Of a stretch of 64,000 nucleotides of DNA, positions 22,207 to 34,875 are shown piece by piece. This stretch comes from Gigaspora rosea (lineage: Eukaryota; Glomeromycota; Glomeromycetes; Diversisporales; Gigasporaceae): the NCBI GenBank assembly GCA_003550325.1, contig QKWP01001190.1:75004-139003 (forward strand), read 5' to 3'. The notes beneath the pieces were generated by a model. It had not been told where the DNA came from and did no database searches. It saw nothing but the letters and a program-made list of their open reading frames with translations. The translations under genes and the position numbers were made by a program. Every line of letters starts with the position of its first letter. The first letter of the stretch is position 1.

Positions 22207-22904
22207 AATCGAACCATAACAATACTATAATTTCCTATACTATACAATCCTGGTTATCCATACTAAAATTTTTTTACTGTAAATCACCAAAACAATTAGT
22301 AAGTTTTGTAACAAAATTTAAGTAAATTGTGATAGAAACTACAACTGTTAATTCCAATATGGGCTAACTCAAAACCATACTGCATTGGGGTGTTCGATAT
22401 ACTGTACTATGAAATCAAATCTATACGTGGTATCATATAAAATTTTATTGTAATAAGACAGAATTTTAAATAATATTTCTGATTAACAAATCTAGAGTTT
22501 CAATTCGAATGATGTTTACTCTAATAATTATCAAATATCTGGGTGACACACACTCAGATCAAATTACTAGTAACAACTAAAAAATCTTATATTAATTTGT
22601 TATAGAACTTTCTATACTAAATTCAAAAATTAATTATATTTTATATAGCTCACATTTCTTATTAATTTATTAAATTCAAAAATGGCATTTCATTTTGTTA
22701 GATACCATATTTGAAATAAACTATTCAATTTGATATATTTCAAATAAAATAACTTCATTTGTAATCAAATTTGTAAATATAATGAATAAAGTGATAGCAC
22801 TTTGTGCTTATATAGATTCTGGATTCAATAATTGAATTCAGATTTGTTTAGATTCAATAATTGAATTCAGATTTATTCAGATTCAGGTTATTATCCGGAT
22901 ACAA
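22207..22904. other. AT-rich non-coding stretch
   Basis: Contains a 33-bp direct duplication (ATTCAATAATTGAATTCAGA, 22827-22890). No gene recognised. Confidence 0.5.
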
Positions 22905-23225
22905 ATTAAAAATTGTTATAGGGATTTTTTTAAGTTTTTTTGCACATTTTGTGAAATATATATTTATGATTTATAGTTACTTACAAATCAAATAGGCTTA
23001 AGAGATTTTGAACTCTGTTTTTTTTTTTTAGAATTAAATTGCTAATCCTGAACCCAAACAGGTTTGTAAACTTCAAACCAGACCCAAACTGAACCCATAA
23101 TCATGTTTGAGTCCAGTTCGGGTCCAAGTTTAGGTTTGAAATTTGAAAATTTATAGTTCGAGTCTGGGTTCAAGTTTGGGTCTGGCCAAACCTGGACCAG
23201 ACCAGACATGGACTTCAGAGCTCTA
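22905..23225. mobile_element. Right end of a hAT-like element
   Basis: 22910-23030 is a block (AAATAGGCTTAAGAGATTTTG..CTGTTTTTT) also present near both ends of the 33.4-48.9 kb hAT. After it, in place of GGGTCACC repeats, come GGGTCTGG/GGTTTG/GGACCAG-type arrays and a terminus GAGCTCTA (complement TAGAGCTC). Confidence 0.6.
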
Positions 23226-23314
23226 ATACACAAGGTCTATTATAGGTTTTAAAATTGGTGAAATGTAACAAATTTGGGTCTTGTATCTAGCAATTTACAG
23301 TAATATTTATATTA

Positions 23315-24130
23315 ATAGGTATACATCAATCTTTTTACTAAATTTAGTATACACAAAAAAATTATTTAAATTAAATATTTAACCAAATTGATTTAAATTT
23401 TGTCAAAATATATTTGAATATTAGAACTATCTTTTTGTATAATTTTAGTAATACTTAATAATAAAAATTTTATATAGTTTATTCTTAAACCTTGTATATT
23501 TTACTAAAATTTTTCTGTACTAAATTTAGTACAGCTTAAAAAAATTATACTATATAAAAATTTATAATAAATTAAAAAAATACTAAATTTTTAGATTGTT
23601 TTGAACCTAATTTTGATTTTGATATAGTTAAAAAAAATAAATAATAAGTTTTTTAAATAACTTAAATATACCTGTTTTAAAGTAATACATGTCTAAAAAT
23701 GGTTAGATTTTTTGTATATTTATATAGTAAAACATAGTAAAAATATAAAAAATTTAATAAAATTAAATTACTGTAACTTTTTATTTACTGAACCAATTTT
23801 AATGATTTTACTATTATTAGAACCAGAAAAATTAGCTTTTCAACTTTTATTAAGCAATTTAAAAATTTTATTAAATCAAAATTTTGCTATTTATAATTTA
23901 GTATTTTTTTTTTTTGCACTTTTAGTAGCAAACAAATTTTTAAAAATAATAAAAAAATTTTAGATATGTTATCTAATTTTAAATATTCTAAAATGACTTT
24001 TAAATATAGGATTATATATTAGATAAATTTAATTTAAAGTTAATATTACCAATTTTTTAAAATTGTACTTTTATAATGTACTAAATTTAGTACATTGTAC
24101 TAAATTTAGTATAGCAAACGGATACCCATT
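23315..24130. mobile_element. Possible TIR element rich in TACTAAATTTAGTA palindromes
   Basis: Copies of TACTAAATTTAGTA occur near 23338, 23519, 24080, 24092 and 24106. GGTATAC on the left and GGATACC on the right are weakly inverted, and both flanks are ATTAAT. The 83-codon frame at 23712 has no recognisable feature. Confidence 0.35.
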
Positions 24131-24178
24131 AATGTTAATATTAATATTCTATTAATATTACTAATGTCCATATTAATA

Positions 24179-24194
24179 TTAATAATAATTGTGG
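24179..24194. repeat. Left target-site duplication of LINE
   Basis: TTAATAATAATTGTGG, identical to 32240-32255, directly before the first base of the LINE. Confidence 0.85.
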
Positions 24195-24239
24195 TGCCCT
24201 ACCTTCTCTACAAGCTGTAGGCACTTTCTTGCAATATAT

Positions 24240-24824
24240 ACTAGAACATTACCCATGTTTTATTCAGACCAATATATTAAAATATCTGTCAAACCACATC
24301 TTCAAATTGACTATTTCTTCACAGAAGCACATATTTACCTTCTATATGAAAACTTACTACCAGGTCACTTTATAATTTCACCTTTAGGGGAGCTACCAAC
24401 CTTCTGTAATATAGAGCTTAAATCATCCAACAACAATTTTCAAATACCACTACCCAACCTACAACTATATACAATACCTAATCTTAATACCAATTCTTTC
24501 TCAAATATTAATTTATCTTATCTTTCTGAGGAAACCTGTTACAATAAATTCCTTAAAAAATATAATCTTCTACTCTTACCACCTTTACAAACACTCAAAT
24601 TCTTTATTCAACATTTACTCAAAAATTCATTTTCATTATTATTCAAAATCTCTATTAATATTACAACTCTTGAAGCACATGTATATCTTAATACCCAAGA
24701 TGAAGTTCTTCCTAACCATATTATACTCTCACCTAATCAATATTCTATATACTACCAGTCACTAATCAAATCATCCACATCACCCAATACAAATCACTTT
24801 TCTCTAATTACAACAATCCATTAA
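24240..24824 (+). pseudogene. LINE ORF1-like region
   Basis: No RNA-binding motif is recognised, but two copies of an EAHxYL..LPxHxIxSP motif are visible, about 110 codons apart (near residues 46-65 and 160-181 of the frame starting at 24189). This looks like an internal domain duplication. The N-terminus is missing. Confidence 0.6.
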
Positions 24825-24826
24825 GA

Positions 24827-25597
24827 TCTCTTGATCTTTCTATTTGTACACACAATGTTCAAGGCTTTAATAATATTACTAAGAAACAAGTCTGGGAAAA
24901 TTACTGTCTATCTCACAATTTAAATATTATTAGTATAACTAAAACTAAACTCTCTAGCGCACCTTCTACATTTAAACCCCAAAAAACCCAATTTTATAGT
25001 TATTTTTGGTCCTGCACTGACGGTTCCAAAGCAGGTACTGCTAATATGATTCATAACCACCTTACTCCCCATATTCATAATATTATTACCTATTCTGGCT
25101 ATGCAATAGCTATTGACCTATTCTTCAAACATGATTTCAAGTTTCGTATAATTTCAATTTATTTACCTTCTAATAACTCACAAGAGAGACTTCAAATTCA
25201 AGATACTATTATCCAATGGATTCAACAAGCAACTTTATCAAATATTCAGCCAATTGTCTTAGGAGACTTTAACGCCTCTGCTGACTCTACATTAACTAGT
25301 AACTCCAAATTTAAACTACTTCAATTTCTTTCTTACAATAAAATATCTAGTTTAGCCTCCCAAACCAATTTATCTAAACCTACCTGGCATAGCTCTAGAT
25401 ATCAAAGTAAAATAGACTTAATTTGGACCCATGATCCCCTTCTTCCTTATCTACTATCTTTCAAAATTGACAACTCAGACTTCTCAACCTCCAGTGACCA
25501 TAAGATTCTTATATCTCATTGGTCTTTTCCTTATGCATTTACCGGACACACAGATACAAATGTAAAACACGTAGAAGAATTTTCAACTACAAACTAA
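24827..25597 (+). pseudogene. LINE APE-type endonuclease domain
   Basis: CTHNVQGFNN opens the domain, followed by ISITKTKL, IISIYLPSNN, PIVLGDFNAS and TSSDHKILISHW. GDFN and SDH are the catalytic blocks of the exonuclease-endonuclease-phosphatase fold; both are kept. In most relatives ITKTK reads xxET, so the metal-binding Glu seems replaced by Lys. A stop closes the frame at 25597. Confidence 0.8.
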
Positions 25598-25603
25598 TGA
25601 CAA

Positions 25604-27720
25604 ATGAATCTTGGCAAGCTTTTGCAGACCAAGTTTCATCTAATCTCATATCCCATAATACTCCTTGAAACCACTTGGCATAACCTACAAACTAGTATTA
25701 TTAATGCAGCACTTTTACATATTCCAAATAAAAAATTTGCTGTACGCAACTTTCATCATTCCTTTTCATCCAAAGCTACTCTTCTACACTATAACCTTAA
25801 AAAACTTAATAGTATTGTTAAGCAAATCAAATACTCTCTTAATTCTAGTACACCTATTCCTCTTCACTATAACTCTACTATTACCTATTTAAATTTAACA
25901 AATCAACTCCAACTTTCACTTATTCCTTCACAACCCAATCAAATACCTAAATGGATTACAGAGCCTAAAGAAGCATGGAAGAGTCTATATCATGCTCATA
26001 ATCTAGAAAATATCAAATATACTCGTCAACAAATATTTGAATTCATTAATACCAGATACTCTAAACTGGTCACCAACCCAGATCTATGATTAATAGTATT
26101 CTTAATTGGCACAAAGATCCTGTTAGAATTAATAATATTAAAAATAACAATAGCATCATAACTGAACCCTCTAGTATTAAAACACACATTCAGGATCATT
26201 TTGATTAATGGACTGCACCTAGACAAATTAATGAACATTTATTTAATATGCATTGGGCAAATGAATATCTTCCAAAACAACATATTAATTCAAACTGGTA
26301 TTTAGATGCTCTTCACCCATTTTCTATTAAAGAGATTTTTAACACTTTATCCCAACTTCCTAACAACAAGGCATGTGGCCCCTCAGGAATTAGCTATGAA
26401 ATGATTAAACACTCTGGCAATAACTGCTTACTTGCTATTACATCTTTATTTAACCGATGTCTAATATCCCAAACTATTCCTAAACAATAGAAAGAGGGTC
26501 ATATCTTTCCTATTTCCAAGAAACCAATTTTTGATGCCAATTTAACTAACACTCAATCTATTAGTTTAGTAGAATATATTAGAAAAGTCTATACCAAACT
26601 TCTTACTAATCGGCTTAACAAAATATTTACACAGCACAATATTCTTTCATCTTACAATTATATTGCCCTACCTAGTAATAGCACTTCCATACCCATACAT
26701 ATTTTTAATAATATTATAGAAGACTCCAACTGTAATCACAAACCACTATGGCTTATATCCCAAGATATGAGCAAAGCTTATGACTCTGTTAATTTGATCT
26801 ATTTACCGCTAGCTCGTATTTGCATACCTTTACAACTTATTAATATTCTTTCTAATCTTCTATTTAATCGATATAACTGTGTAATTACAAACTTTGGTCT
26901 TACCAATTTTTACTCTTTTAAAAATGGTATCGACCAGGGAGAAACCATTACTTCTCTTTTCTGGAGAATCTACTACGACCCACTTATTAACCATATTGCT
27001 ACTCAGTTTATGGGTTATACTTTACAAGCTTCTTGGAAAACCAATCTTACTTTATCCCAAACACATTATCTTAAATGCTCTACATCTGTTTTGGCTTACA
27101 TGGACAATACTTTATGGGTTGCTTTATCCTTAACAGAACTTGAATCTATCATTTCTGCAGCTACTACTTTTTACCAAATGGCAAATATACAAATTAACCC
27201 TACCAAATCAATTTTTTGCTCTAATCAAAAAAATACAAACTCTATAACATACTTTAACTATTCACTACCTTCCTTGCCTTCTAATCAACCTTTCAAATTT
27301 CTTGAATGCTAGTTTACTCTCAATAACAAATATACACAACAAATCAAACTTATCCGAGCTGAGGCTTCACACCTTATACAAACTGCTAATACTAAACAAA
27401 TCACAGACAAACAAATTACCTATATTATAAATACTGTTATAATTCCTACTTTAGAATATCGATTACATAATATAGTTCTTCTATACTCTACCTGCACAAA
27501 AATTTTATCACAATATTTAACTGTTGCTAAACACAAATCACATTTATCAAGATCTACACACAATAGTACTATGCTTAACCCACACTTGTACAATATGCAT
27601 AATATATGGGATATACAACTTCAACATCATATTTCTAACTTTTTAACACAAATCAATGATCCTAATTTATTAGGTATCTCTACTCGCATTAGATTACAAC
27701 AGCTTCAAAACAATTTATAG
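25604..27720 (+). pseudogene. LINE reverse transcriptase domain
   Basis: Linker 25604-26089, then in another frame NNKACGPSGISYEMIKH (RT block 2), QDMSKAYDSVN (block A), QGETITSLFWRIYYDPL (block B) and LAYMDNTLW (block C). The block C motif, normally (F/Y)xDD, is YMDN, so one catalytic Asp is lost. Stops at 26089, 26488 and 27310 further break it. Confidence 0.85.
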
Positions 27721-27801
27721 TCAACAACTAATATTCTACAACACCCTTCCCCTAATATTGATGGACCTAATAGATTAACTACTACTTTTAAAATTATTCT
27801 T

Positions 27802-29425
27802 TTGTTAAAAAGACTAGAAATTAATATTATAGCAAATCCAAATATTACCTGGCCCAAAGTTATTAATAGTGGGAACCTCCCACTTGAACAAATTCTTCAA
27901 AATTATCCCAAATACAAAACTTTCAAACAACAACTTCATCACAAACAAATTCTCTACTTAGAACAACTTTGTTCTGCAGATAATCAAACCCTTCTTTCAT
28001 GGAAACACCTTTTACCTAGAGTGCACCATCTACCTACTGGGAAACAACCATTTTGGTTTACTTTTCTAGAAAAAACTATTATTGAAAACAATATTTACTG
28101 TTCAATTTCAAGCAATTACCAACCCCAAGGCATTAATGCATTTGCTTATTATACTTGGCATCTACCTTTAAAACCTCAATCATGGTTTTTTATTTATTTT
28201 AACAAAGATATAATTATTGGTAAAGCTCATAGATACTTCAAGCAATCCAATACTATATTAATTACACATTGGACTACCAATATTAACACTTCACAATCCC
28301 AATTATATCACTTTCCTCTATTTTTTGTACACCTTGCTTAGGCTGCAATTTTAATACTAATCGTATTTCTTTTGCATGTACAATTGAAATATCAGCTACA
28401 TTATCTACACTTTTTTATGGCAGAATTCTACCAAACAAGCAGCTTAACCTTAATGCAAACTATATAGACCTTATCCTTTCTACTGCTATTAAACATCCTC
28501 TTACTATTCCTATACCTCCAACCTTAAATATTACTAACTACTTAGTCTTACCCAATCAAACTTCTCAGTTATTACAATCTATTGCCCAAAACAATCATAA
28601 TCATACATCTTTCATCTTTTATACAGATGGTTCTGTTAAAAATATTTGTACTGACCAATGCTCTATGGGATTGGCTGGATACAACTTTATAACAATCAAA
28701 TCATATATGAATTTTCAGCCCAAATTAAACACTGGCCCTTCTCTTATCATACTGAACTAATTTCAATCCTATTAGCTATCGCTACTGTGCCACAAGATTC
28801 TACTGTTCAGATCTTTACTGATTCACAATCTGTTATATCCAAATACACCAAACTTACACTTCTTAATCCAAATTCTCTTAAAAAATTTAAATTTACTATA
28901 TGGCCTATATGGCACACACTTTTCAATATTATCAAATCCTTTAATATACAACTAACTTTACAAAAAGTTCAGGCCCATTCTGATAACTCTTTTAATAATT
29001 GTGCTAATCAACTAGCCAATCAACATACTTCTGTTTCTTTTCTTAATTTTAACTATACCAACTTATATATTCCTTTCCATATTCTATATTGGGAAAATAC
29101 CCAAGTCTTACAACCTACACGAAAATTTATTAAAAGTATTTGCAAAGCTCATATTATGGCCTTATGGTCCTCTCAACAACGTACCAATAAATGGTCACAC
29201 TTTACTCATTATTTTGACTGGAACTCCACTTGGCTGTACTTTAACAATAATCAAAAAGCTTCGAATAACATTATCAACTTTAAACTTAGTAACCTTAAAG
29301 CCTTTAAAATTAAGTTATTCTTAAACAAACTACCTTCACATTTTCATTTTCATTCAATCTTTCCTAACCTATTTCCAAATACTAATTGCTTTATATGTAA
29401 CACTTCTGATTCTCCTAACTACTAG
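27802..29425 (+). pseudogene. LINE post-RT and RNase H region
   Basis: 27802-28341 encodes a conserved LINE segment that pairs with 2390-2890 in the relic. RNase H: YTDGS at about 28620, HTELISIL, IFTDSQSVISKY, and VQAHSDNSFNNCANQLAN, so the acidic residues and the His-containing block look retained. A frame change lies between the two parts. A Cys-containing tail (FPNTNCFICNTSDSPN) ends near 29425. Confidence 0.8.
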
Positions 29426-29773
29426 CTTTTCTGTCCTAATACAAACAATATTAATCAGATTATTCTTACTGCTATTACTAATATTATCAACTCCACAGAT
29501 CTAGATATCCCTCCAAATACTATATCCCAACTTATTCAAACTATTTATTACTATCCAGCCTTTTATTTATCACCAGCCTTACTCCCATATTATATTCAAA
29601 CTACACTTAAAGGCTTAATCCCTTCTTTCCTTATTCAAGATCTTAGACCTTTTAATTTATCTTCCAAATTAGCCTCACAAATTATAATAAAAGTTCTTCT
29701 TCAAATTTCTGAATTATCTTATGAACAACTATGGAAACCTTACTGCTCCCAATTTACTCTATGGCGAAAAACC

Positions 29774-30184
29774 NNNNNNNNNNNNNNNNNNNNNNNNNNN
29801 NNNNNNNNNNNNNNNNNNNNNNNNNNNNNNNNNNNNNNNNNNNNNNNNNNNNNNNNNNNNNNNNNNNNNNNNNNNNNNNNNNNNNNNNNNNNNNNNNNNN
29901 NNNNNNNNNNNNNNNNNNNNNNNNNNNNNNNNNNNNNNNNNNNNNNNNNNNNNNNNNNNNNNNNNNNNNNNNNNNNNNNNNNNNNNNNNNNNNNNNNNNN
30001 NNNNNNNNNNNNNNNNNNNNNNNNNNNNNNNNNNNNNNNNNNNNNNNNNNNNNNNNNNNNNNNNNNNNNNNNNNNNNNNNNNNNNNNNNNNNNNNNNNNN
30101 NNNNNNNNNNNNNNNNNNNNNNNNNNNNNNNNNNNNNNNNNNNNNNNNNNNNNNNNNNNNNNNNNNNNNNNNNNNNNNNNNNNN
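29774..30184. other. Assembly gap (N run)
   Basis: 411 unknown bases within the LINE C-terminal region. Confidence 1.
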
Positions 30185-30284
30185 TATATTATTTTTATTG
30201 TTTTAACATTGTTTTATTTTAATAATTAAGCATGTACAATTTACTGTATTTGAAAAAAACCAAAAATTTTTTTTTTAAAAAAAA

Positions 30285-30404
30285 GATATTTTAAATAATT
30301 TCGCAACCAATATGCAGTTCTATGAGCTGATACTTCGCAAGTGCATTAATGTGCATATGATAAAGATATGGTTAAAATTTGAGCAAAATTGGATCACTAG
30401 TTGT
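30285..30404. repeat. Diverged arm of the 58.2-kb palindrome family
   Basis: TTTCGCA..ATATGCAGT, then GCATATG..ATATGGTTAAAATTT and AATTGGATCA(C/G)TAGTTGT, match the order of blocks in 58410-58520. One arm only. Confidence 0.55.
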
Positions 30405-32124
30405 AGTGTTCCTATGAACCTGAACTGAACTGAACTTAGGTCAAGTTCAGGTTCAGGTTCAGGTTCAGTATTGAACCTGAACCTGAACATTTTTTAAAAC
30501 ATGTTCAGGTTCAGGTTTAGTATTGAACTTTTAGAGCTGGTTCAGGTTCAGTTCAGGTTCAGTTCATAAGTTCATGAACATGTTCAGGTTCAGTTTAGTG
30601 TTCATATGAACTAGTGATTCTAGGTTTGGGTCTGGGTTTGGTCTGGTCCAGACCAAACTCAAACTCTAAATTTTATTATTAAAACTTTATACTAAACTCA
30701 ACCTCAATTGTAAGTTTGGTCAGGCTAGTCCAAATTTTGCAAATTAGTTAAATTAGTTTGAGTTTGAATAAAAATATATGTATTTTTTGATACTGAACAA
30801 GTCTACTTAGAGTAAGAAGTATAAATTAGTTAGTAAAATTTAGAGAATCATAGCATTTTGTATACTTTTATTAATAAAATTATACAAATTTCTATAATTC
30901 ACTAAATTTTACTAATTGATCATAACTTCTTTATCTAAGTAAACTTGTTAAGCACCAAAAAATACATCAAATCGGCATATTTTATTTTATTTTCCTTAAA
31001 ATTTGTGTCAAAGATACTTAATTTTGAATTTTTGATGAAAATTTACAAAATTAAGCATCTTTTCTTTAAATTTTAAGAAAAGTAAAATAAAGTATACTGA
31101 TTTGTGTACTTTTTGGTGCTTAACAAGTTTATTTGGTGCAAGAAGTTATGATCAATTAGTAAAATTTAGCGAATAATAGAAATTTTTATAAGTTTATTAA
31201 TAAAATTATACAAATTTCTATGATTCTCTAAATTTTTACTAATTGATCTTAATATCTTGCACTAAGTAAACTTGTTAAGCACCAAAAAATACATCAAATC
31301 GGCATAATTTATTTTAGTTTTTTTAAAATTTGAAGAAAAGATACTTAATTTTAGAAAATTTCATCAAAAATTCAAAATTAAGCATCTTTGACACAAATTT
31401 TAAGGAAAATATAGCAATATGACGTATTTTTTGGTGCTAAACAAGTTTGCTAAGATCAAAAAGTTATGATCAATTAGTAAAATTTAGTGAATCATAGTAA
31501 TTTGTATAATTTTATTAATAAAATTATACAAACGTCTATGATTCTCTAAATTTTACTAATTGATCGTAACTTCTTGATCTAAGTAAACTTGTTTAGCACC
31601 AAAAAATACTTCATATCACTATATTTTATTTTATTTTCCTTAAAATTTGCGTCAAAGATGCTTAATTTTGAATTTTTGATAAAAATTTCCAAAATTAAGC
31701 ATCTTTTCTTCAAATTTTAAGAAAAGTAAAATAAAATATGCAATTTGATGTATTTTTGGTGTTTAACAAGTTTACTTAGTGCAAGAAATTAAGATCAATT
31801 AGTAAAATTTAGAGAATCATGGCATTTTGTATAATTTTATTAATAAAATTATACAAATTTCTATTATTCTCTAAATTTTACTAATTGATTCTAACTTTGT
31901 GATTTAGGTAAACATGTGCATATATTATGAACCTGAACATGTTCATGAACCTTGAACTGAACCTGAACTGAACTTTTTTTAAGTTCAGGTTCAGGTTCAT
32001 GTTCAATAATTTTAAGTTCAGGTTCAGTTCAGTATTGAACTTTTAGAGCAGGTTCAGGTTCAGGTTCAGGTTCATTGAACCTGAACCTGAAACTCTATTG
32101 AACTGAACTGAACTTCGGAACCCT
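30405..32124. mobile_element. hAT-like non-autonomous element with alternating palindrome array
   Basis: Ends TAGTGTTCC (30404) and GGAACCCTA (to 32125). GGTTCAGGTTCAG/TGAACCTGAAC arrays line both ends (30412-30610 and 31925-32115). The core is a chain of about 160-bp units in alternating orientation. Palindromes of one kind (ATAATTTTATTAATAAAATTAT) centre near 30872, 31200, 31516 and 31841; those of the other kind (CTTAATTTTG..CAAAATTAAG) near 31037, 31362 and 31681. No gene. No clear target duplication was found. Confidence 0.75.
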
Positions 32125-32239
32125 ACTTGCATGTAATTTAAATTTTGTATCTATACAAAAAGTATACTCCATGTAGTAACTTTCTTAATTACTAATAAAG
32201 ATATAAGCAAGGCCTCACCTTATACCAAAAAAAAAAAAA

Positions 32240-32255
32240 TTAATAATAATTGTGG
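32240..32255. repeat. Right target-site duplication of LINE
   Basis: TTAATAATAATTGTGG, identical to 24179-24194, directly after the A-tract. Confidence 0.85.
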
Positions 32256-32902
32256 CAACTTATGCAGAAATTCACTTATACTAAAATCTAGAATCTCGAT
32301 TTAAATTTATAATACCTACTAAAATAATTTTTGTAAACCTTTTTAATGCTAGTCAAAATTATAGTAGCCAAATTTTACGCTTATTAATAAAATTAGATAA
32401 CTTTAAACCTTTATAACTATAGCTAAACTTAATAAATTAAAAAACAAATACTATAGTTTTATTCTTAAAGTCTTTCTCTGCATTTCTATAGAAAGAAAAA
32501 TTGTTCTAGCTTTACTAGTTATTTTTTTATAACGGTTTAAAAATTATCAATTTTACTTGCTGATTTAAGGGTTCCTGTACTGTATTACAAATATATTTTA
32601 TATTATTATAATTTTTTTTAATTCTTTAATATGTCCCACCAATATTTTATTAAATAAGTATTGAGTACTACAGTATATTCCCAAAAATAAGCTACTATTT
32701 TTGGGTCAAAAATTATACGAAAAACATAGAGTAGCTTATTTTTAGCATATAGACATTTTTGAAAAATTTGAAAATCGTACTAATAAAAAGTTGTCCAAAT
32801 GATACCAAATTTTACTGTTAGTGTATTTTGATGTGCTAAACAACTTTACTTAATCAAACTTTTGAAGTTTACTTAGTAAGAAAAAAGTTTATATGTAGCA
32901 AC
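32256..32902. other. Non-coding AT-rich stretch
   Basis: Contains an inverted pair around 32680-32750 (GAGTAGCTTATTTTTAGCAT versus ATAAGCTACTATTTTTGGG). No gene recognised. Confidence 0.5.
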
Positions 32903-33425
32903 TAGTGTCCAACATTACCTGGATCACCCGCGGGTTGATGGGTCAGAGACCTGTAAAAATTTGTATATAAATTAATACAAACTAATGCAAATTTAGATTG
33001 ATAATGCAAATTAAACCAAATATTTAAGGGTAAAATTAATGTGTATTCTATAATTTTGATTGGCGAATAATGTCAGAAAGTGTGCTGAGTTAAGTTTTTG
33101 AAAGAGTAAATGAATGAACATAAAATACGAGCAAGGTTAGAACAAAATTTTGAGTAAATTTCTAATGTTTTTCAAAAAAAATTGCAAATTAATATAAAGT
33201 TAATATCTTATTGCAAATTAATATAAATTTTTGCAATAATGCAAATAAAAATTTTGTATAATACAAAAAGTTTTTACGGGTTTCTGAAGCTGGTGATCCA
33301 GGTCAGATTATGGCCCACCTGGATGGTCAACCTATGGGCTACCCACGGGTTAGCCTTCAGATGACCCGTGGATCAACCCACAGGTTACCTGTGGGTTATC
33401 TACAAGGGTAATCTGTATGAGTTTG
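32903..33425. mobile_element. hAT-like non-autonomous element or fragment with GGGTTGATCC arrays
   Basis: Starts TAGTGTCCAACATTACCTGG with CACCCGCGGGTTGATGGGTC. At the other side is an array of CCACGGGTCATC/CCCACAGGTTACC type (33290-33415). The inside is AT-rich. The right terminus is unclear because the hAT at 33443 follows at once. Confidence 0.5.
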
Positions 33426-34094
33426 TTATAAACTATATATAGTAGTGTTCTGACCTGTCATGAAAATCCCAACTTGGATCACCATTTTCAGATCATATAG
33501 TGAATACTGGGTAGTAGAAAGAATCCCACTATGGGTCACTTGCAGGTGGTAATACAGGTCATCTGCAGGTAGTAATACGGGTCACCCTCGGGTGGTAATA
33601 TGGGTCACCCATAAATAGCTACACAGATCACCCAGTTGATAAAAAATTTATAGTCTAAAAAAAAAAAGAGTTCAAAATCTCTTAAGCCTATTTGATCCGA
33701 AACAACCATAGATTATAAATATATATTCCACAAAATGTGTGAAAAAACTTAAAAAAAAAGCCATTTTGCACGTTTTTATCACAATTTTACTTTTTTACAA
33801 TTTTTACTTTTTCGCAATTTTTGCTATTTTGAAAATTTTGCTTTTTTTAATTTTTGTATTTATTAACTTACAATACAATTTTATTTATTTATTGATGATG
33901 TTTTATTTATTCATAGTTCAGATAAATCAGGTGAATATACTATATTATATTTTTAATTTATTTAAATTCACATATTATTAATAGTAACATACGAAGTTTT
34001 ATAGATATTATTTTAAAATTTGAGTATATTTATTATATTTATGTCCAAATGCTACAATATAAATTATTTCGTTTAATAAATAATAACTTGCCTA

Positions 34095-34650
34095 TTACCT
34101 CATTTGATAGATGGTTTCTCTTAGAAGTAATTTGATTACTAGCATTAGAAAAAAACACTCACTTGGAACTGAGGTAGTAGGGATTGATAAATATTTTCGT
34201 GCTATTTTACTTAAGATAGAAAAAGAATTTTTATTTGTATTCCACCACTCATAAATATCAGCTGATTCAGGTAAAACAGGTGCTATTGTTTCATTAAAAT
34301 AGTTGTTGATTTCATCTATATTATTTATTTTATTTTGATTATTCCCTGAGCCGAATACTTTTCTCATAAAACGAGGAGTAGTAGTTTCTTCAGGTGGTTC
34401 TAATTCATTAGTTATAGTTGTATTTTTCCATGTTTTGAATTTAGTTTGTAATTTTTCAATTACTTGGTTTCGTATTTCATTAGACCATGTGCTCATTGAT
34501 TTTAATCGTGGATCCAGTATGGTAGCTATTAATTTAATATTTTCTGAATTATCAGAACTATCCCAGTAGCTCCACAAAGAATTATAAATAACACCTCGAA
34601 GTTTTGAAATTACTGCTTGGGTTTGAATAGTTCTTCATTATCATCAAGAT
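34095..34650 (-). pseudogene. hAT transposase, C-terminal part
   Basis: DLDDNEELFKPKQ leads into LIATILDPRLKSMSTWS, a typical hAT segment, then WWNTNKNSFSILSKIARKYLSIPTTSVPSE, the start of the C-terminal dimerization domain. The rest of the domain is degraded. Separated from the N-terminal part by the inserted Plavaka-type element. Confidence 0.8.
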
Positions 34651-34654
34651 CTAT

Positions 34655-34875
34655 CAGCAAAATATAATAACGTAAACTTGCGTAAGTTATTATGGCCCGA
34701 AATATTGCACAATAATTACGGTCTAGACGAAATATTGCGCAAATAATTGCGAAATATTGCGCAATAAATAACGTAATATTATGAAATATATTACGCAAAA
34801 TTACGAAAATTATAGCGTAATATTACGTTATATATTGCGCAATATTTCGAATTAATTCGAAACAATTCGAATAGA
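34655..34875. repeat. Left terminal region of Plavaka-type element
   Basis: Dense AATATTGCGCAAT and ACGTAATATTACG motifs and the first TTCGAATTAATTCGAA words. Inverted relative to 45850-46014. Confidence 0.75.

Larger units (their letters stand above)
24195..32239 (+). mobile_element. LINE (endonuclease, RT, RNase H), broken, with inner element and gap
   Basis: A 16-bp duplication flanks the whole span, and the right end is an A13 tract after an AAGGCCTCACC tail. Domains run in order: an ORF1-like protein, an APE-type endonuclease, a reverse transcriptase, RNase H and a C-terminal region, shared with the relic at 2.35-6.16 kb. Frame changes and stops separate the parts, so it cannot make its full product. 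The coding part starts immediately after the target duplication, consistent with 5' truncation. The span holds an unsequenced gap and a later insertion (30405-32124), which explains the 8-kb length. Confidence 0.85.

Noticed and set aside
29721-30222. Long open frames spanning the N run
   Set aside because: Artefact of undefined bases.
33739-33981. 80-codon Phe/Leu-rich frame
   Set aside because: Lies in the AT-rich inverted end of the hAT; the mirrored region at 48480-48667 gives a similar biased frame on the other strand.
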